Of a stretch of 64,000 nucleotides of DNA, positions 61,974 through 64,000 are shown piece after piece. A program made the position numbers and the translations under genes. The number at the start of each line of letters is the position of its first letter. The stretch's first letter is position 1. Source of the stretch: Mayfieldus sp963772265 (GTDB taxonomy: Bacteria > Actinomycetota > Thermoleophilia > Solirubrobacterales > 70-9); NCBI GenBank assembly GCA_963772265.1, contig CAVYWS010000010.1, positions 62,001 through 126,000 on the forward strand. The letters run 5' to 3'. The notes under the pieces were generated by a model, which had not been told where the DNA came from, made no database searches, and saw only the letters and a program-made list of their open reading frames with translations.

Positions 61974-63142
61974 GTGCGCACTGTGAGTCCTCGAGCCCAT
62001 AACCTGCCAGCCCTCGGACGCAGGTTCATAGGGCGCGCCACAGCATTAGGCGGTCTTGCCGCGTTGGTCTTGACTGCAGCCTCGGGGGTAGGCACCGCCC
62101 GGGCGGCAACGCAAACGTTTTTTTTCACCGGGACCGAGCAGATATTCACGGTTCCGGCGGGTGTGTCCAGCTTGCATGTCCTGGCCATCGGCGGTAGCGG
62201 AGGAAGTTCCTCCCCTGCGTCTGGCGGCGCGCCAGCGCAGGTATCGGCTGACCTGCCGGTGATCCCCGGTCAAGTGCTCTATGTCGAAGTGGCTGGCAAC
62301 GGCCAGTCGGCGGAAGCCGGCGGAGCGGGCGGCTTCAGCGGCGGCGGGACGGGCGGCCAGGGCGGAGCGGGCGGGGGCGGGGTCTCCGACGTGCGCACCG
62401 CGCCCCGCTCGACCGGGCTGTTGCCTGATCCGCGGCTGATCGTGGCCGGCGGCGGAGGTGGTGCCGCAGGGGGCGCCGGCGGCGCAGCCGGCAATGATGG
62501 CAGCACCGGCGCTGCCCCCGACGAGCAAGGCCATGCCGGCACATCGAGCGGTGGTGGCGCGGGTGGAGTCGGGGCTCAGGGTTTGACGGCACCAGCGGCC
62601 AGCTCGGCCTGGGCGGCAACGGCGGGGCAGGCCTGACCCCCACCAACGGCGGGGGCGGGGGCGGGGGCGGCTACTACGGCGGTGGCGGTGGCGGTGGCGG
62701 CGGCATGAGCGTTGGCGGGGGCGGCGGCGGCGGCTCCTCTCTGGTGCCGCCGGCGGGGAGCCAGATCGTGGTCGCCGCCGGCACTCCCCCGCAGGTGCAG
62801 ATCAGCTACACGCCCCTCAGCTTCGGCAAGCTGAGACGAAACAAGCACAAGGGAACGGCGACCCTGTCCGTCAATGTGCCGGGCCCCGGCACGCTGACCC
62901 TGACCGGCAAGGGACTTGTCAAGCAGCGGTCGGTCGGTGCCTTCCGGGCGGTAAAGGCTGCTGCCAAGAGCGTGATCGCCGCCCGCAGGGTGAAGCTCAC
63001 GGTCAGGTCCAAGGGAAAAAAGAAGCGCAAACTCAACCGCACCGGCAAGGTTGCAGCGAAGGCAAAGGTCACGTTCACCCGAACCAATGGTGTTCCGCTG
63101 ACGAAAGCGAAGCGGATCAAGCTCGTCAAGCGGAAGCCCTGA
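61974..63142 (+). CDS. Secreted glycine-rich protein with basic C-terminal module, one frameshift
   Basis: About 389 aa. Signal peptide with twin arginines (RRFIGRATALGGLAALVL ... ARA), then a short beta region (FFFTGTEQIFTVPAGVSSL). A long Gly-rich domain follows with runs of up to nine glycines and GGAGG-type repeats, resembling the glycine-rich domain of ALK-type and bacterial surface proteins. The C terminus is a basic beta domain (VNVPGPGTLTLTGKGLVK ... KAKRIKLVKRKP) of a type found on many secreted solirubrobacterial proteins. One base is missing near 62580 (natural AQGFDGTSGQLGLGGNGG). Probably an extracellular structural or adhesive protein. Confidence 0.78.
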
Positions 63143-63249
63143 AGTTCGGCGATGCGCGCTGTTGCGTTGCGCGAGAACCAGGCATCCCGCGGTTGAACGT
63201 CTCGAAGACTCGACGGATCAGGTCGATGTTCTCCTCCGACATCACCGGC

Positions 63250-63465
63250 TCAGTATCTCGCGACTGTTCCGCCCTTGATGCGAACCATCCGAGCCGCCGA
63301 AGTGATGACGCCCGCGAGGGGGGCCGCGTACTGTCCTCCGGGCGAACTGGACTGAAGTCGGGTCCTCGGGCTGCAATTGCCGGTGGGCTCGAAGGTCTCC
63401 CCGATCTGGGTCGCGGCGCCTGCGGGGCCGACCGGCAATACGAGGGCACAGAAACCGATGGCCAC
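63250..63465 (-). pseudogene. Truncated secreted protein, fragment related to the gene at 63744
   Basis: 71 codons on the minus strand: a signal-peptide-like start (AIGFCALVLPVGPAGA) followed by TQIGETFEPTGNCSPRTRL and APLAGVITS. This parallels the plus-strand protein encoded at 63744, which has a signal peptide followed by VTIGQVVPAPEGC and VVPGDGTITSWS at equivalent positions. The similarity stops abruptly after VITS, so this is most likely a truncated or frameshifted paralogue. Start GTG 63465 is tentative. Confidence 0.45.
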
Positions 63466-63743
63466 GGCGAAGCGGCTGTGGCGCGAGACTTAACGGAAAC
63501 TCTTGATCTTGGGCCCTCCCTCTGGCTGGCGCAGCGCCGTGATGGCGCTATCCCGGGTCGAGGGATGCTAGCCGCCGGAGCCGAGCGCGAGAGTTTGGGG
63601 CAAGCGCGTTGGCTCGCTTTCGCTTTGCGCGAGGAAGGGGCGTAAGCAGCGGTCCCTCGAGAGCCTCGGTGAGTGCTGGGGACACGCGCTGAGGGAGCAG
63701 CCCCGGATGTCGTGCATGGCTATGGAGATAGGATTCCCGCCGA
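63466..63743. other. Intergenic region between oppositely oriented related genes
   Basis: About 280 bp; no convincing gene, tRNA or terminator is visible. It probably contains the promoters of the fragment at 63250-63465 (minus) and of the gene at 63744 (plus). Confidence 0.4.
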
Positions 63744-64000
63744 ATGCGCAGTTGGGTCATAGCGCGAAGAAAGATCGTGGTCGCCGCTTTCCTCACGGCG
63801 CTGTCGCTGGCGGCGAGCGCTTCGCAGGCCACCGCGTCGGTGACGATCGGGCAAGTCGTCCCCGCACCCGAGGGTTGCGCCCCCAATAACGACTGGGCAC
63901 AGCTGTCCGTGGGGTCTGGCACGCCCTACGTGGTGCCCGGCGATGGGACGATCACCTCCTGGAGCCATAGCGCCGGCGCGGGCGCCGGGCAGACGATGAC
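63744..64000 (+). CDS. Secreted protein of unknown function (5' part, runs off the window)
   Basis: 85 codons visible from ATG 63744, open to the right edge. Basic N terminus (RSWVIARRKIV), hydrophobic segment VAAFLTALSLAASASQ and a likely signal-peptidase site after ATA or TAS, so it is exported. The mature part begins TIGQVVPAPEGCAPNNDWAQ and continues through VVPGDGTITSWSHSAG. The same pattern (IGxxF/V, a conserved Cys, then a VxxGxITSW block) is seen in the minus-strand fragment at 63250-63465, so it is a multi-copy lineage-specific family. Function unknown. Confidence 0.6.
   Translation, partial: MRSWVIARRKIVVAAFLTALSLAASASQATASVTIGQVVPAPEGCAPNNDWAQLSVGSGTPYVVPGDGTITSWSHSAGAGAGQTM

Noticed and set aside
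61674..62000. Minus-strand frame with protein-like phrases before the glycine-rich protein
   Set aside because: The frame changes within 100 bp, no family is recognisable and no complete gene can be drawn; kept only as a possible decayed fragment.
62330..62720. Dense GGC/GGN repeats suggesting a tandem repeat or CRISPR-like array
   Set aside because: They encode the glycine-rich domain of the secreted protein; there are no regular spacers or identical repeat units.

Overview
This is a high-GC chromosomal segment from what looks like an actinobacterium of the class Thermoleophilia (Solirubrobacterales-like). The evidence for that placement is the very GC-rich coding style, GTG/TTG starts, leaderless-looking promoters, two complete E1a/E1b/E2 2-oxoacid dehydrogenase sets, WS/DGAT and acetoacetyl-CoA synthetase genes, and secreted proteins with a basic beta-rich C-terminal module. 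The taxonomic call is an inference from gene content; no rRNA gene is present. Three tRNA genes are visible: Lys(UUU), Ala(UGC) and Ala(CGC).

Layout. 0-9 kb: the 3' part of purH, a beta-hydroxyacid dehydrogenase, tRNA-Lys, a TPP-riboswitch-controlled thiO-thiSG operon with thiE opposite, lipoamide dehydrogenase and small enzymes. 9-15 kb: a GGDEF/EAL protein and the pyruvate-type E1a-E1b-E2 operon. 15-18 kb: two secreted proteins (an alpha/beta hydrolase, and a DUF11 plus RTX-repeat protein). 18-26 kb: a second E1a-E1b-E2 complex (branched-chain type) co-directional with a leucine-type amino-acid dehydrogenase, lipB, lipA, a rhomboid protease and a D-Ala-D-Ala carboxypeptidase. 26-34 kb: an Lrp regulator with an aromatic amino acid ammonia-lyase, glutamate dehydrogenase, an acidic low-complexity protein, a diguanylate cyclase, tRNA-Ala with a duplicated 3' end, and an MFS transporter.

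34-62 kb is an aromatic-compound island. pobA (4-hydroxybenzoate to protocatechuate), a PaaK-like ligase, a GntR regulator and pcaIJHGBDC form one plus-strand run that covers the protocatechuate branch as far as the CoA transferase. They are followed by an aldehyde dehydrogenase and an MDR oxidoreductase that share a palindromic operator candidate. Next is a plus-strand operon for a split PEP-synthase-like phosphotransferase (two proteins sized like phenylphosphate synthase alpha/beta, or CreH/CreI), a biotin carrier protein, a biotin-dependent carboxyltransferase and a HAD phosphatase. Facing it is an eight-gene minus-strand operon: citryl-CoA-lyase-like protein, PaaK-like ligase, GST, WS/DGAT, a DpgC-like cofactor-independent dioxygenase, PaaK, an NTF2-like protein and an amidase. 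The right edge holds acetoacetyl-CoA synthetase and secreted glycine-rich or related proteins. I infer that the island activates aromatic acids as CoA thioesters or phosphorylated intermediates and funnels them through 4-hydroxybenzoate and protocatechuate to 3-oxoadipyl-CoA.

Quality warning. At least 25 otherwise conserved genes are interrupted by single-base frame changes, mostly +1 insertions. They are densest at 35-40 kb and in the ammonia-lyase gene at 26.7-28.3 kb, while 52.3-59.6 kb is clean. I treat these as probable sequencing errors and give whole-gene coordinates.
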